Source: Protula sp. h YS-2021 (Eukaryota > Annelida > Polychaeta > Sabellida > Serpulidae). Taken from it: DNA of 64,000 nt. The DNA lies in contig OX457034.1 of the NCBI GenBank assembly GCA_949752745.1, positions 4,911,105-4,975,104 of the forward strand, written 5' to 3'. Positions within the stretch are counted from its first letter, which is position 1. Every line of letters begins with the position of its first letter. Shown piece by piece: positions 45,324 to 57,100 of this stretch. The notes under the pieces are model-generated. The model saw only the letters and a list, made by a program, of their open reading frames with translations. It did no database searches and was not told where the DNA came from. The position numbers and the translations under genes are program-made.

Positions 45324-45630
45324 CAGTGAAGCTGGTTAAGAGCCCCCCTCCCAACGCCCCCCCCCCCCGCCCAAGGATCATCACAGGACAGTGAAGCTGG
45401 TTAAGAGCTCCCCCCCTCCCCCCCCCTCCGCCCAAGGATCATCACAGGACAGTGAAGCTGGTTAAGAGCCCCCCCTCCCTCCCCCCCCCTCCGCCCAAGG
45501 ATCATCACAGGACAGTGAAGCTGGTTTAGAGCCCCCCCCTCCCCCCCCCTCTGCCCAAGGATCATCACAGGACAGTGAAGCTGGTTTAGAGCCCCCCCCC
45601 CCCCCGCCCAAGGATCATCACAGGACAGTA
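45324..45630. repeat. C-rich tandem repeat of about 60 bp, 5 copies
   Basis: Units carry caaggatcatcacaggacag and tgaagctggttaagagc separated by poly-C runs of variable length. Register points are 45373, 45434, 45497, 45557 and 45610. Poly-C runs may be mis-sized in the assembly. Confidence 0.9.
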
Positions 45631-45964
45631 ACGGTACGGGATATAGGGGATTAGAAAAACTGAAGGAATGCTAGGACTCGTTCAGATGTCGAAATAACGA
45701 TCCATGTCCTTGTGTCTAAGGCTTGAAGGACAGTCAAACATACACACAAGTCCAATTTTATTGACGATATGACACTACCAACGTTGTTATTCATGTTTTT
45801 TTTTTCGTTTTTTTTTTTAATTTTGAGAAATACAGCTGTAAAAAACTCAATTATACGTACTTGCATTCCTAAGAAATAATTGAGAAGACAAAGATCTACA
45901 TCCGAGGCAAAACAACACAGTTCTTAGTCGTTTTCTATGTTCACACCGTACTCGTGTCGACTTC

Positions 45965-46860
45965 AAAGGTGGGGTACCGTTCAACAACGGCTGTATAGAC
46001 ATCTTCACTGTATGGCAAAGGTGGGGTACCGTCCAACAACGGCTGTATAGACATCTTTCACTGTATGGCAAAGGTGGGGTAACGTTCAACAACGGCTGTA
46101 TAGACATCTTCAATGTATGGCAAAGGTGGGGTAACGTTCAACAACGGCTGTATAGACATCTTTCACTGTATGGCAAAGGTGGGGTATCGTCCAACAACGG
46201 CTGTATAGACATCTTCACTGTATGGCAAAGGTGGGGTACCGTCCAACAACGGCTGTATAGACATCTTCACTGTATGACAAAGGTGGGGTAACGTTCAACA
46301 ACGGCTGTATAGACATCTTCACTGTATGGCAAAGGTGGGGTAACGTTCAACAACGGCTGTATAGACATCTTCACTGTATGACAAAGGTGGGGTAACGTTC
46401 AACAACGGCTGTATAGACATCTTTCACTGTATGGCAAAGGTGGGGTATCGTCCAACAACGGCTGTATAGACATCTTTCACTGTATGGCAAAGGTGGGGTA
46501 TCGTCCAACAACGGCTGTATAGACATCTTTCACTGTATGGCAAAGGTGGGGTAACGTTCAACAACGGCTGTATAGACATCTTTCACTGTATGGCAAAGGT
46601 GGGGTAACGTTCAACAACGGCTGTATAGACATCTTCAATGTATGGCAAAGGTGGGGTAACGTTCAACAACGGCTGTATAGACATCTTTCACTGTATGGCA
46701 AAGGTGGGGTATCGTCCAACAACGGCTGTATAGACATCTTCAATGTATGGCAAAGGTGGGGTAACGTTCAACAACGGCTGTATAGACATCTTTCACTGTA
46801 TGGCAAAGGTGGGGTATCGTCCAACAACGGCTGTATAGACATCTTCACTGTATGGCAAAG
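45965..46860. repeat. 52-53-bp minisatellite, about 17 copies
   Basis: Units contain aaggtggggtaacgttcaac, aacggctgtatagacatctt and (t)cactgtatggc. Variants are acc/aac/atc after ggggt, and an extra t that gives 53 bp. Confidence 0.96.
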
Positions 46861-47466
46861 AATATATTTTCACAGGAGGGTTGTTCCTCTGCAAAATTTG
46901 TTATTATTTCATGTGAGGCGGGCTAGAAAAATTTTGCAAAAATTGCACTGGACGACTTACTTTTGTGCCGGGCGACTAACTTTCGTCCTTCGGGCGACCA
47001 GAAAATTTTACGAAGTCTCAACCCTGCATACCGGACTCAAGACATGCTCTGACCCACAAAGAACATACCCAAGTCGCATGTCAAACTTAACAAAACACTT
47101 TTTAAATTACAAAACATTTTTCTCAAAGATAAATAAAGAGCTGGGATTCTAGTACCTAAACATCTTGACTAATTAACAGATGCGTGACGGTTTCAGTCAA
47201 GTAAAATACGAATCACTTTGGAATTTATTTTTTTTTTTTTTTGTGAGTGTGTGTGTACTTCATTGAAATGTAAATGTACATTCTTCAAACCGGTCCGAAA
47301 TAATCAACATCGCTGACACTGTAAATTGTGATATTGGGATGGAATGTGACACCAGGCGAAGTCGAGTGCAACATTACAATCCGAGAATGAACACAGCACC
47401 ACGTCACCCCTTCGAACCAGATCACAATTTTTTGTTGCATTTGTAAGAGCCACAGGTGATTAGGCT
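46861..47466. other. Spacer between minisatellites
   Basis: No gene. Near 46900-47030 the words gggcgactaactttcgtcc and ctcaaccctg recall a hAT-type end, but the other end and a target duplication were not found. A T-run lies at 47227-47241. Confidence 0.4.
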
Positions 47467-48167
47467 AACAGACACGTGTCATGTTGTCAACAGATACGTG
47501 CAACATTGTCAACAGATACGTGCCATGTTCTCAACAGACACGTGCATGTTGTCAACAGATACGTGCCATGTTGTCAACAGACACGTGCCATGTTGTCAAC
47601 AGACACGTGCATGTTGTCAACAGATACGTGCCATGTTGTCAACAGACACGTGCCATGTCGTCAACAGATACGTGCCATGTTGTCAACAGATACGCGCCAT
47701 GTTGTCAACAGACACGTGCATGTTGTCAACAGACACGTGCATGTTGTCAACAGATACGTGCCATGTTGTCAACAGACACGTGCCATGTCGTCAACAGATA
47801 CGTGCCATGTTGTCAACAGATACGCGCCATGTTGTCAACAGACACGTGCATGTTGTCAACAGATACGTGCCATGTTGTCAACAGACACGTGCCATGTTGT
47901 CAACAGACACGTGCCATGTTGTCAACAGATACGTGCCATATTGTCAACAGATACGCGCCATGTTGTCAACAGATACGCGCCATGTTGTCAACAGATACGT
48001 GCCATGTTGTCAACAGACACGTGCCATGTTGTCAACAGACACGTGCCATGTTGTCAACAGACACGTGCCATGTTGTCAACAGATACGTGCCATGTTGTCA
48101 ACAGATACGTGCCATGTTGTCAACAGATACGTGCCATGCTGTCAACAGACACGTGCCATGTTGTCAA
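47467..48167. repeat. 20-22-bp minisatellite rich in CACGTG E-boxes, about 32 copies
   Basis: Units read caacagacacgtgccatgttgt or caacagatacgtgccatgtt, with some lacking two bases. Many units contain the palindrome cacgtg; others have tacgtg or tacgcg. The open frames through the array in three registers result from the unit's composition. Confidence 0.95.
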
Positions 48168-48391
48168 TCACCCAGCACTTCGCCGACAGAGGTACACAAC
48201 GTCACTGGCTTCCGTCATAGCCTCGGGTGTACTTCAAAATACTCCAAAGCGCATTTGAAAAAGAGCTTTGGAATTCTTAACAGTTCGCAAGCATTCCAAA
48301 TACGGTTCATATTGTCAACCCATATTTTTGACAAACACCTCTCGACCAATCAGAAAGGAGGTTTGTGCTTACAAATATAACAACATGAGAT

Positions 48392-48795
48392 TCACTTGTC
48401 TACAACCACGCCACTTGTCTACCACCACGCCACTTGTCTACCATCACGCCACTTGTCCACCAAGCACCACTTGTCTACCACCACGCCACTTGTCCACCAC
48501 GCACCACTTGTCTACCATCACGCCACTTGTCTACCATCACGCCACTTGTCTACCACCACGCCACTTGTCTACCAAGCATCACTTGTCCACGACGCACCAC
48601 TTGTCTTCCACCACGCCGCTTGTCTACCATCACGCCGCTTGTCTACCATCACGCCACTTGTCTACCACCACGCCACTTGTCCACCACGCACCACTTGTCT
48701 ACCACCACGTCACTTGCCTACAATCACGCCACTTGTCTACCACCATGCCATTTGTCTACCACCACGCCACTTGTTCGCCACCACGCCACTCGTTT
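48392..48795. repeat. 19-bp minisatellite, about 21 copies
   Basis: Units ccacttgtctaccaccacg with tctaccatcacg, tccaccacgca and similar variants. It follows the E-box array by about 220 bp. Confidence 0.93.
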
Positions 48796-49092
48796 TATCA
48801 CTACTTTTTCCGACTCCCCAAGAACGAAACATCTTGTGTCTCTCTAACAACTCTTATCTTGCTGAAGATATGACGTAACCGCCGACAAATTCGGAGTGTA
48901 ATTAACATGAGAGTGCAGATGAGATAACACAATCACAGAGCTCAGAAACATGACTAGATAAACACATTTAATAACTCAAGGTGTTAAAGTAAAAACAATT
49001 GAAAAATAAAACGCAACTGAAAACACAGAGCACATGCAATGAATTGAGACTGCTGAAGGAAATACGCGACAACAATGGCAGCAGGAAATGAC
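48796..49092. other. 3' flank of the RING gene
   Basis: Nothing coding seen. On the minus strand, attaaa (tttaat on the plus strand near 48967) is a possible weak poly(A) signal for the RING gene. Confidence 0.35.
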
Positions 49093-49409
49093 TCAGCTGT
49101 TTCCATGGAGACCCGGACTGACCGTGTCCGGATCGTCCACCACACACTTGATCCGGCCATGACTGCGAATCAGCTTCACCGCGGTCTGGCTATCACTTCC
49201 GGTTTCGTATCGAAATACCCGCACATGCGTATCAATGCTCCTCAGCGGCTCGGTCAGTTCGAGGATTTCACGCTCGGCTTTTTCCGCCGTGTCGAGTGCG
49301 GCCCGAGCATCGTGCTGGCACTCGGCTAGTAGCCGACTCGAGTGTTTCCGTAAACAGTCGACGCGCATGGCGTTCAGCGTCACGGTCTCCATGCTCTCAT
49401 CAAGACTGC
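49093..49409 (-). CDS. RING gene exon 3 (coiled coil and C-terminus)
   Basis: 317 bp, acceptor ttttaacag. It completes a Ser codon and continues SLDESMETVTLNAMRVDCL, a long helix, then SIDTHVRVFRYETGSDSQ and a TGA stop at 49093-49095. Confidence 0.78.
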
Positions 49410-51961
49410 CTGTTAAAATACCGTCAAATGCACGCTTATTTAAATTATCACGCAAGCTGTGATCCGGACAGCCAATCCGAAGCAAGGGTTAATCCGGATA
49501 AACGGTTTTTTTTTTTTTTGGCTCTTTTTAATGCGTGCATGGAAAAATATGGTTTAAGACTTACGATTATATGAAACTGAAACGCGTGAGAATTAGATAA
49601 GAAAGTACAAGAATTAGATAAGAAAATAGATGTAGTCGTTTGCATAACAAAAAACTTTATCTAAATCTTAAATATCCGCACAACATATTTCTTACACAGT
49701 ACATCTCAAATTAAATTGCTTACACTTACACCATATAAACCATCCCCGACATCGCAATATCTGCGGTGTCTGTTAAACCACAAAGCGTTCGAAACTCGCA
49801 AGTTCCGATCTCCGTTGCGGATACTATAAACTGTGTGAGAAGCTGCACTCATTACGCCATTTTAAGACCGTCCCCCAACAGGACTGTCATGGATGACCAT
49901 GGCAGCATCATATTTGGAATGACAGAGGAAGAGTGGCCTCTTTTCTGGTTATACGTCTGTCCATTTAATACGTACGCATAGGCGGACGAGACCCGCTTTG
50001 TCAGCAAACGTGTCGTCTGTATTTACGGAGCGGTTAAAAAAACTCACTGATTTAGTTGCATGAAAACCATTATTGGGAAATTGATTGCAGATCTTTTTTA
50101 CTTGACACCTTTTTTGAAAACGCTCTCACTGAACAGACATACGGGCGGACCCATGGCTCGACATACGGACGGACGAGCAAGTAAAGACATAGTGACCGTC
50201 TGAGTGAGTTAGTGGGGAGCATCAAACGTTCTTCAAATGACACCCCCCCCCCCCAACCGTCCATCGATATCAGAAACACCATTGAACATTACAAACAAAC
50301 AAACAAACAAACAAACAAACGCACACTTCTTTCACAACAAGCACACGCCAAGAACAACGACCTTAATCCAGTTTACCCAGAAGGTTAAGATTAATTTTAG
50401 AATTTCAAATTATTTTCCGGACTCTTACTTAGTTTCTCTTCGTACTGTGACATGAGCTGCTGTCGCACAAGCTGTCGCCTTCTGTTCAGCAGATGTATGA
50501 CGTCTTCAAAATCTGCGTCCATCTCCTGCACGGCTTTTTGTGACGACATCTTGAGCTTCTCGTACTGATTGGTCAAAGCGTCGCGCACCTGCCAAAGCAA
50601 AATGGAGTCATGTGATAGGTCAGCATTCAGTCATAGATTACGTCTCGCTCTGAAATCAGAACCCTTTTAAGAAACCGTAACTCAAGATATCAAAACCCTA
50701 ACTGAAGATATCAAAACCTTAACTGAAGATGAAATTTTAAGACAATCTATTAATTACTTGTTTCCCTTTTAAGCAAATAACTGGTGATTATATTGACACT
50801 TTGAGAATTTCTAATAAAGTGTTTGTCGGGCTGATACTACCAAACTGTGATACTTTGTTTATTTACAATTTAGTTGGACTAATTTACACATAGCTTAAAA
50901 TAGGCGTTGTTGAACATTTCGCATATATTTCCACGACAATGGTTTATCTCACTGCCTAAAGCACCATTCAACGTTCTTTATGCTAAATATTACAGGGGTC
51001 GTTTTGCCCCAAGATTTCTTCAAAGATTCAAATGAATAAATATTTACCAAGAAATTCATGAGAAAAATAAACTAGCAAGTCTCAATGCCACACCGGTGTA
51101 TTTTTGGAAGACATCGTTTTGCAGCCATGGACACACCATGGACATACCATAGACACGTCATGGACACGCCATAAACATGCCACAGACAAGCCACGGACAA
51201 GCCATGGACATGCGATAGACATAACATGGACACGTCACAGAGACAACATGGACACGTCATAGACATGCCATAGACGCGCTATGAACACGCCATAGACACG
51301 CTTACAATGAACATCTTGTCTCAATGCCACACTGGTGTGTTTGTACAACGACATCGTTTGTTGCCATAGACAAGCCACAGACATGCCACAGACATGCTAT
51401 GGACAAGTAAAAGACATGCCATACAATTAACACTGAGTGTCAAGGGTTGCTGAGGCGATTTCTATGACCCTATTAAAGCAAACATTAGTCTACCTTCTCA
51501 GAATCTGCTATGGCTGTTTCGAACTTTAGCATGAGATCTTCAGTCAACAGTTGCACGGGGGAGTCTCTCTCCTCCTCGTCTTCGCCTCCAGCTTGACCGT
51601 GTTGACAACGAGCCATTTCCGCGGCGAGCTCGTTCTCGGCACTGCCTTGCGTTGGCGTCAGATCGCTGTCACACCGCGGCGACCGCGAGCCGCTTCCGGT
51701 ACATGAGAGATCCTCGCTCGGAATAGGCTTTTCTCCGCTGTGGAGGGACAATTCGAGCGCAGCGAAGTCCGTGGTAATTGCCAGCACATCGTGCCTGTCC
51801 AGCTTCCTGTCGCATTGTGGGCAGGCCGCCGAGATCTGCGCTATCAGTTCCTGCGTGCATAGTTTGCACACTGTGTGAGAACAGGGCAATATCTTTGGTC
51901 TGTGTTCACTGGAGTTATAATTCACCCGACACACTTGGCACTGGGTTCGTGGAGTAGCCAT
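49093..51961 (-). CDS. RING finger/coiled-coil protein (TRIM-like E3 ligase), three exons
   Basis: Minus-strand exons 51961-51494, 50588-50429 and 49409-49093. Junctions have GT/AG and matching phases (0, then 1). The joined product is 314 residues. Residues 8-50 are a full C3HC4 RING: Cys8, Cys11, Cys27, His29, Cys32, Cys35, Cys47 and Cys50, with the usual LPCSHTVCKLC. A Ser/Glu-rich linker follows, then long helical, heptad-like sequence (residues about 145-275: YEKLKMSSQKAVQEMDADF, LLNRRRQLVRQQLMSQYEE, ALDTAEKAEREILELTEP). RING plus coiled coil suggests a ubiquitin ligase of TRIM style, without a visible B-box. The stop is at 49095-49093; an alternative donor gtcagt near 49120 could add a further exon. 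Confidence 0.83.
50291..50320. repeat. (ACAA)n microsatellite
   Basis: Seven uninterrupted acaa repeats within intron 2 of the RING gene. Confidence 0.9.
50429..50588 (-). CDS. RING gene exon 2 (coiled coil)
   Basis: 160 bp, acceptor tttggcag, donor gtaagag. Encodes VRDALTNQYEKLKMSSQKAV and a charged helix with NRRRQLVRQQL, ending in phase 1. Confidence 0.82.
51126..51425. repeat. Degenerate 10-12-bp repeat in intron 1 of the RING gene
   Basis: Loose copies of catggacacgc / catagacatgc at 51126-51305, and again at 51358-51425 after a short unrelated stretch that itself repeats (ctcaatgccacac.ggtgt). Confidence 0.75.
51494..51961 (-). CDS. RING gene exon 1
   Basis: 156 codons from MATPRTQC to SEK, donor gtagac. 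The Met at 51961 is preferred because the RING starts seven residues later; an upstream in-frame Met at 52006 would add 15 hydrophobic residues and is less likely. Confidence 0.87.
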
Positions 51962-52048
51962 AGTCCTACACAAACCGAAACACAGACTGAACTGATTCAC
52001 GACCAAACTCGAAATAGTGAAATATCATATATATATATATATACATGT

Positions 52049-52070
52049 TACAGCGGATCAGTAGAATCAG

Positions 52071-52144
<74 letters not shown>

Positions 52145-52735
52145 ACAGCGGATCTGTAGATCCGCTGGTTTTTGGATGCGAAAATTCGACACATCCGCTG
52201 AGATAATTGTGAACCTTGAAATTAACTATGGCAAATAGTGATTTCAACGTGTTTTATCCAGTGTTGGAGTTTATTCATGGATTTGATGATAGTATTACTC
52301 TGAATGATATTCTGCTGTAAAATCAAAGCCAACTAGCACCCTTTATTTAAAAGTACTAATTTTATTGAGCAACATAAAACTAAATTCTGAATATTACAAC
52401 ACTTAACGTGTTCAAGAAACACTTATGAACGTTAATTACAAAACTCAATTGCAATTCTTCTTCTTTATCCCAAGGTATAACACGCCGTTTAAAATGATGC
52501 AATTTACTAAAAGCTGAATATCACGTAACATACAACATGTTTTAAAAACACTTATGAATGTCATTTCATAAGACCCTCAAGAGAATGTAAGTATAATGAA
52601 GTGAAGATCACAAGGTTGTAGTTTCGTTTAATTGCAAATCACAAGGGCATCAAAGTTGTAACTAATTCACTGAAATCTAGATTTGTAATGGTTATTTTCA
52701 AGGCTCACAATCATTTCAGCGGATCTGTCGAATTT
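52049..52735. mobile_element. Ginger-like MITE (partial) with (TA)n
   Basis: tgttacagcggatctgtaga starts at 52141. Inner end sequences pair as an inverted repeat: gcgaaaattcgacacatccg near 52178 against cggatctgtcgaatttt near 52720. A scrap, tgttacagcggatcagtaga, lies at 52049, followed by a pure TA run (52076-52140). The outer right end is missing. The terminal word is the same as in the 5141-6696 element. It lies about 90 bp upstream of the RING gene start. Confidence 0.72.
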
Positions 52736-52906
52736 TCTATATATATTATTATTATTATTATTATCATTATTAACATATAATATTATTTATTAAGATATAT
52801 TTATGTCCCCGCCCCCACTGCCCCTCTCTTAGTCAAAACTACAGACCGCTGTATAAAGTAATGACTTAAATCTATTTCAATCATCATAAAAATTGCCAGT
52901 TACCCA

Positions 52907-53985
52907 CTGGATCACATGTCACATTATTACGATAAGATTGCCATTTACCCCTCCACCCACGGGATCACATGCCATGTTATTGCGACAAGATTGCCATTTA
53001 CCCCTCCACCCACTGGATCACATGCCACGTTATTGCGACAAGATTGCCATTTACCCCTCCACCCACGGTATCACATGCCATGTTATTGCGACAAGATTGC
53101 CATTTACCCCTCCACCCACGGTATCACATGCCACGTTATTGCGACAAGATTGCCATTCACCCCTCCACCCACTGGATCACATGCCACGTTATTGCGACAA
53201 GATTGCCATTTACCCCTCCACCCACGGTATCACATGCCATGTTATTGCGACAAGATTGCCATTTACCCCTCCACCCACGGTATCACATGCCACGTTATTG
53301 CGACAAGATTGCCATTCACCCCTCCACCCACTGGATCACATGCCACGTTATTGCGACAAGATTGCCATTTACCCCTCCACCAACGGTATCACATGCCATG
53401 TTATTGCGACAAGATTGCCATTTACCCCTCCACCCACGGTATCACATGCCATGTTATTGCGACAAGATTGCCATTTACCCCTCCACCCACGGTATCACAT
53501 GCAATGTTATTGCGACAAGATTGCCATTTACCCCTCCACCCACGGTATCACATGCCATGTTATTGCGACAAGATTGCCATTTACCCCTCCACCCACGGTA
53601 TCACATGCCATGTTATTGCGACAAGATTGCCATTTACCCCTCCACCCACGGTATCACATGCCACGTTATTGCGACAAGATTGCCATTTACCCCTCCACCC
53701 ACGGTATCACATGCCATGTTATTGCGACAAGATTGCCATTTACCCCTCCACCCACGGTATCACATGCCACGTTATTGCGACAAGACTGTCATTTACCCCT
53801 CCGCCCACAGCATCACATGCCATGTTATTACGACAAGATTGCCATTTACCCCTCCACCCATGGTATCACATGCCACGTTATTGCGACAAGATTGCCATTT
53901 ACCCCTCCACCCACTGGATCACATGCCACGTTATTGCGACAAGATTGTCATTTACCCATCCACCCACGGGATCACATATTAAGCT
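52907..53985. repeat. 53-bp minisatellite, about 20 copies
   Basis: Units contain ggtatcacatgccatgttat, tgcgacaagattgccattta and cccctccaccca. Variants alternate between atgtt and acgtt and between acggt and actgg. Since 53 is not a multiple of three, each reading frame cycles through the same three peptides, which explains three overlapping open frames of over 330 codons. Confidence 0.96.
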
Positions 53986-54123
53986 ATTGCGACAAGATTA
54001 CGTTGTCTTCTGATATCATCGACTATGCTTGTTGAAAGTGACACATGATTTTCAAGTGATTGGCGGATTAAGAAAATTATTTCACCTTATTTTATGATCG
54101 AATCATGAAAATAATTCGATATA

Positions 54124-57100
54124 AGATCACAAGACTCTGGTCAGACCAACTTCATGAACATCAACGATCTATATATACATTGAAAATGAAGATCACAAGA
54201 ATCTGGTCAGACCAACTTCAAGAACATCCACGATCTATATATACAGTGAAAATGAAGATCACATTAATCTGGTCAGGCCAACTTCATGAACATAAACGAT
54301 CTATATATACAGTGAAAATGAAGATCACAAGAATCTGGTCAGACCAACTTCAAGAACATCCACGATCTATATATACAGTGAAAAGGAAGATCACATTAAT
54401 CTGGTCAGGCCAACTTCATGAACATAAACGATCTATATATACAGTGAAAATGAAGATCACAAGAATCTGGTCAGACCAACTTCAAGAACATCAACGATCT
54501 CTATATACAGTGAAAATGAAGATCACATTAATCTGGTCAGGCCAACTTCATGAACATCCACGATCTATATTTTCAGTGAAAATGAAGATCACATTAATCT
54601 GGTCAGGCCAACTTCATGAACATCCACGATCTATATTTTCAGTGAAAATGAAGATCACAAGAATCTGGTCAGACCAACTTCAAGAACATCAACGATCTCT
54701 ATATACAGTGAAAATGAAGATCACATTAATCTGGTCAGGCCAACTTCATGAACATCAACGATCTATATTTTCAGTGAAAATGAAGATCACATTAATCTGG
54801 TCAGACCAACTTCAAGAACATCAACGATCTATATATACAGTGAAAATGAAGATCACATTAATATGGTCAGACCAACTTCAAGAACATCAACGATCTCTAT
54901 ATACAGTGAAAATGAAGATCACATTAATCTTGTCAGACCAACTTCAAGAACATCAACGATCTCTACATACAGTGAAAATGAAGATCACATTAATCTTGTC
55001 AGACCAACTTCAAGAACATCAACGATCTCTATATACAGTGAAAATGAAGATCACATTAATCTGGTCAGGCCAACTTCATGAACATCAACGATCTCTATAT
55101 ACAGTGAAAATGAAGATCACATTAATCTGGTCAGACCAACTTCAAGAACATCAACGATCTCTATATACAGTGAAAATGAAGATCACATTAATCTTGTCAG
55201 ACCAACTTCAAGAACATCAACGATCTCTATATACAGTGAAAATGAAGATCACATTAATCTGGTCAGACCAATTTCAAGAACATCAACGATCTATATATAC
55301 AGTGAAAATGAAGATCACAAGAATCTGGTCAGACCAACTTCAAGAACATCAACGATCTATATATACAGTGAAAATGAAGATCACATTAATCTGGTCAGAC
55401 CAACTTCAAGAACATAAACGATCTATATATACAGTGAAAATGAAGATCACAAGAATCTTGTCAGACCAACTTCGAGAACATCCACGATCTATATATACAG
55501 TGAAAATGAAGATCACATTAATCTGGTCAGACCAACTACAAGAACATCAACGATCTATATATACAGTGAAAATGAAGATCACATTAATCTGGTCAGACCA
55601 ACTTAAAGAACATCAACGATCTATATATACAGTGAAAATGAAGATCACATTAATCTGGTCAGACCAACTTCAAGAACATCAACGATCTATATATACAGTG
55701 AAAATGAAGATCACAAGAATCTGGTCAGACCAACTTCATGAACATAAACGATCTATATATACAGTGAAAATGAAGATCACAAGAATCTGGTCAGACCAAC
55801 TTCATGAACATAAACGATCTATATATACAGTGAAAATGAAGATCACAAGAATCTGGTCAGACCAACTTCAAGAACATCCACGATCTATATATACAGTGAA
55901 AATGAAGATCACATTAATCTGGTCAGACCAACTTCAAGAACATCCACGATCTATATATACAGTGAAAATGAAGATCACATTAATCTGGTCAGACCAACTT
56001 CAAGAACATCAACGATCTATATATACAGTGAAAATGAAGATCACATTAATCTGGTCAGACCAACTTCAAGAACATCCACGATCTATATATACAGTGAAAA
56101 TGAAGATCACAAGAATCTGGTCAGACCAACTTCAAGAACATCAACGATCTATATATACAGTGAAAATGAAGATCACAAGAATCTGGTCAGACCAACTTCA
56201 TGAACATAAACGATCTATATATACAGTGAAAATGAAGATCACAAGAATCTGGTCAGACCAACTTCAAGAACATCAACGATCTATATATACAGTGAAAATG
56301 AAGATCACAAGAATCTGGTCAGACCAACTTCATGAACATAAACGATCTATATATACAGTGAAAATGAAGATCACAAGAATATGATCAGACCAACTTCAAG
56401 AACATCAACGATCTATATATACAGTGAAAATGAAGATCACAAGAATATGATCAGACCAACTTCAAGAACATCAACGATCTATATATACAGTGAAAATGAA
56501 GATCACAAGAATATGATCAGACCAACTTCAAGAACATCAACGATCTATATATACAGTGAAAATGAAGATCACAAGAATCTTGTCAGACCAACTTCAAGAA
56601 CATCAACGATCTATATATACAGTGAAAATGAAGATCACAAGAATCTTGTCAGACCAACTTCAAGAACATCAACGATCTATATATACAGTGAAAATGAAGA
56701 TCACAAGAATCTTGTCAGACCAACTTCAAGAAAATCCACGATCTATATATACAGTGAAAATGAAGATCACAAGAATCTGGTCAGACCAACTTCAAGAAAA
56801 TCCACGATCTATATATACAGTGAAAATGAAGATCACAAGAATCTGGTCAGACCAACTTCATGAACATAAACGATCTATATATACAGTGAAAATGAAGATC
56901 ACAAGAATCTGGTCAGACCAACTTCAAGAACATCAACGATCTATATATACAGTGAAAATGAAGATCACATTAATCTGGTCAGACCAACTTCAAGAAAATC
57001 CACGATCTATATATACAGTGAAAATGAAGATCACATTAATCTGGTCAGACCAATTTCAAGAACATCCACGATCTATATATACAGTGAAAATGAAGATCAC

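Noticed and set aside
46890..47035. Another hAT element from the words ctcaaccctg and gggcgacc
   Set aside because: Only one possible end is seen; no matching opposite end or 8-bp duplication.
47456..48380. Three overlapping open frames of 254-299 codons over the E-box array
   Set aside because: They follow from a stop-free 20-22-bp unit; the peptide repeats (NRHVPCCQQ-like) shift register with unit length, and no splice or start context supports a gene.
52893..54035. Open frames of 337-380 codons in all three plus-strand registers
   Set aside because: The 53-bp unit has no stop in any register, and 53 is not a multiple of three, so the same peptides recur in each frame. This is a repeat by-product.
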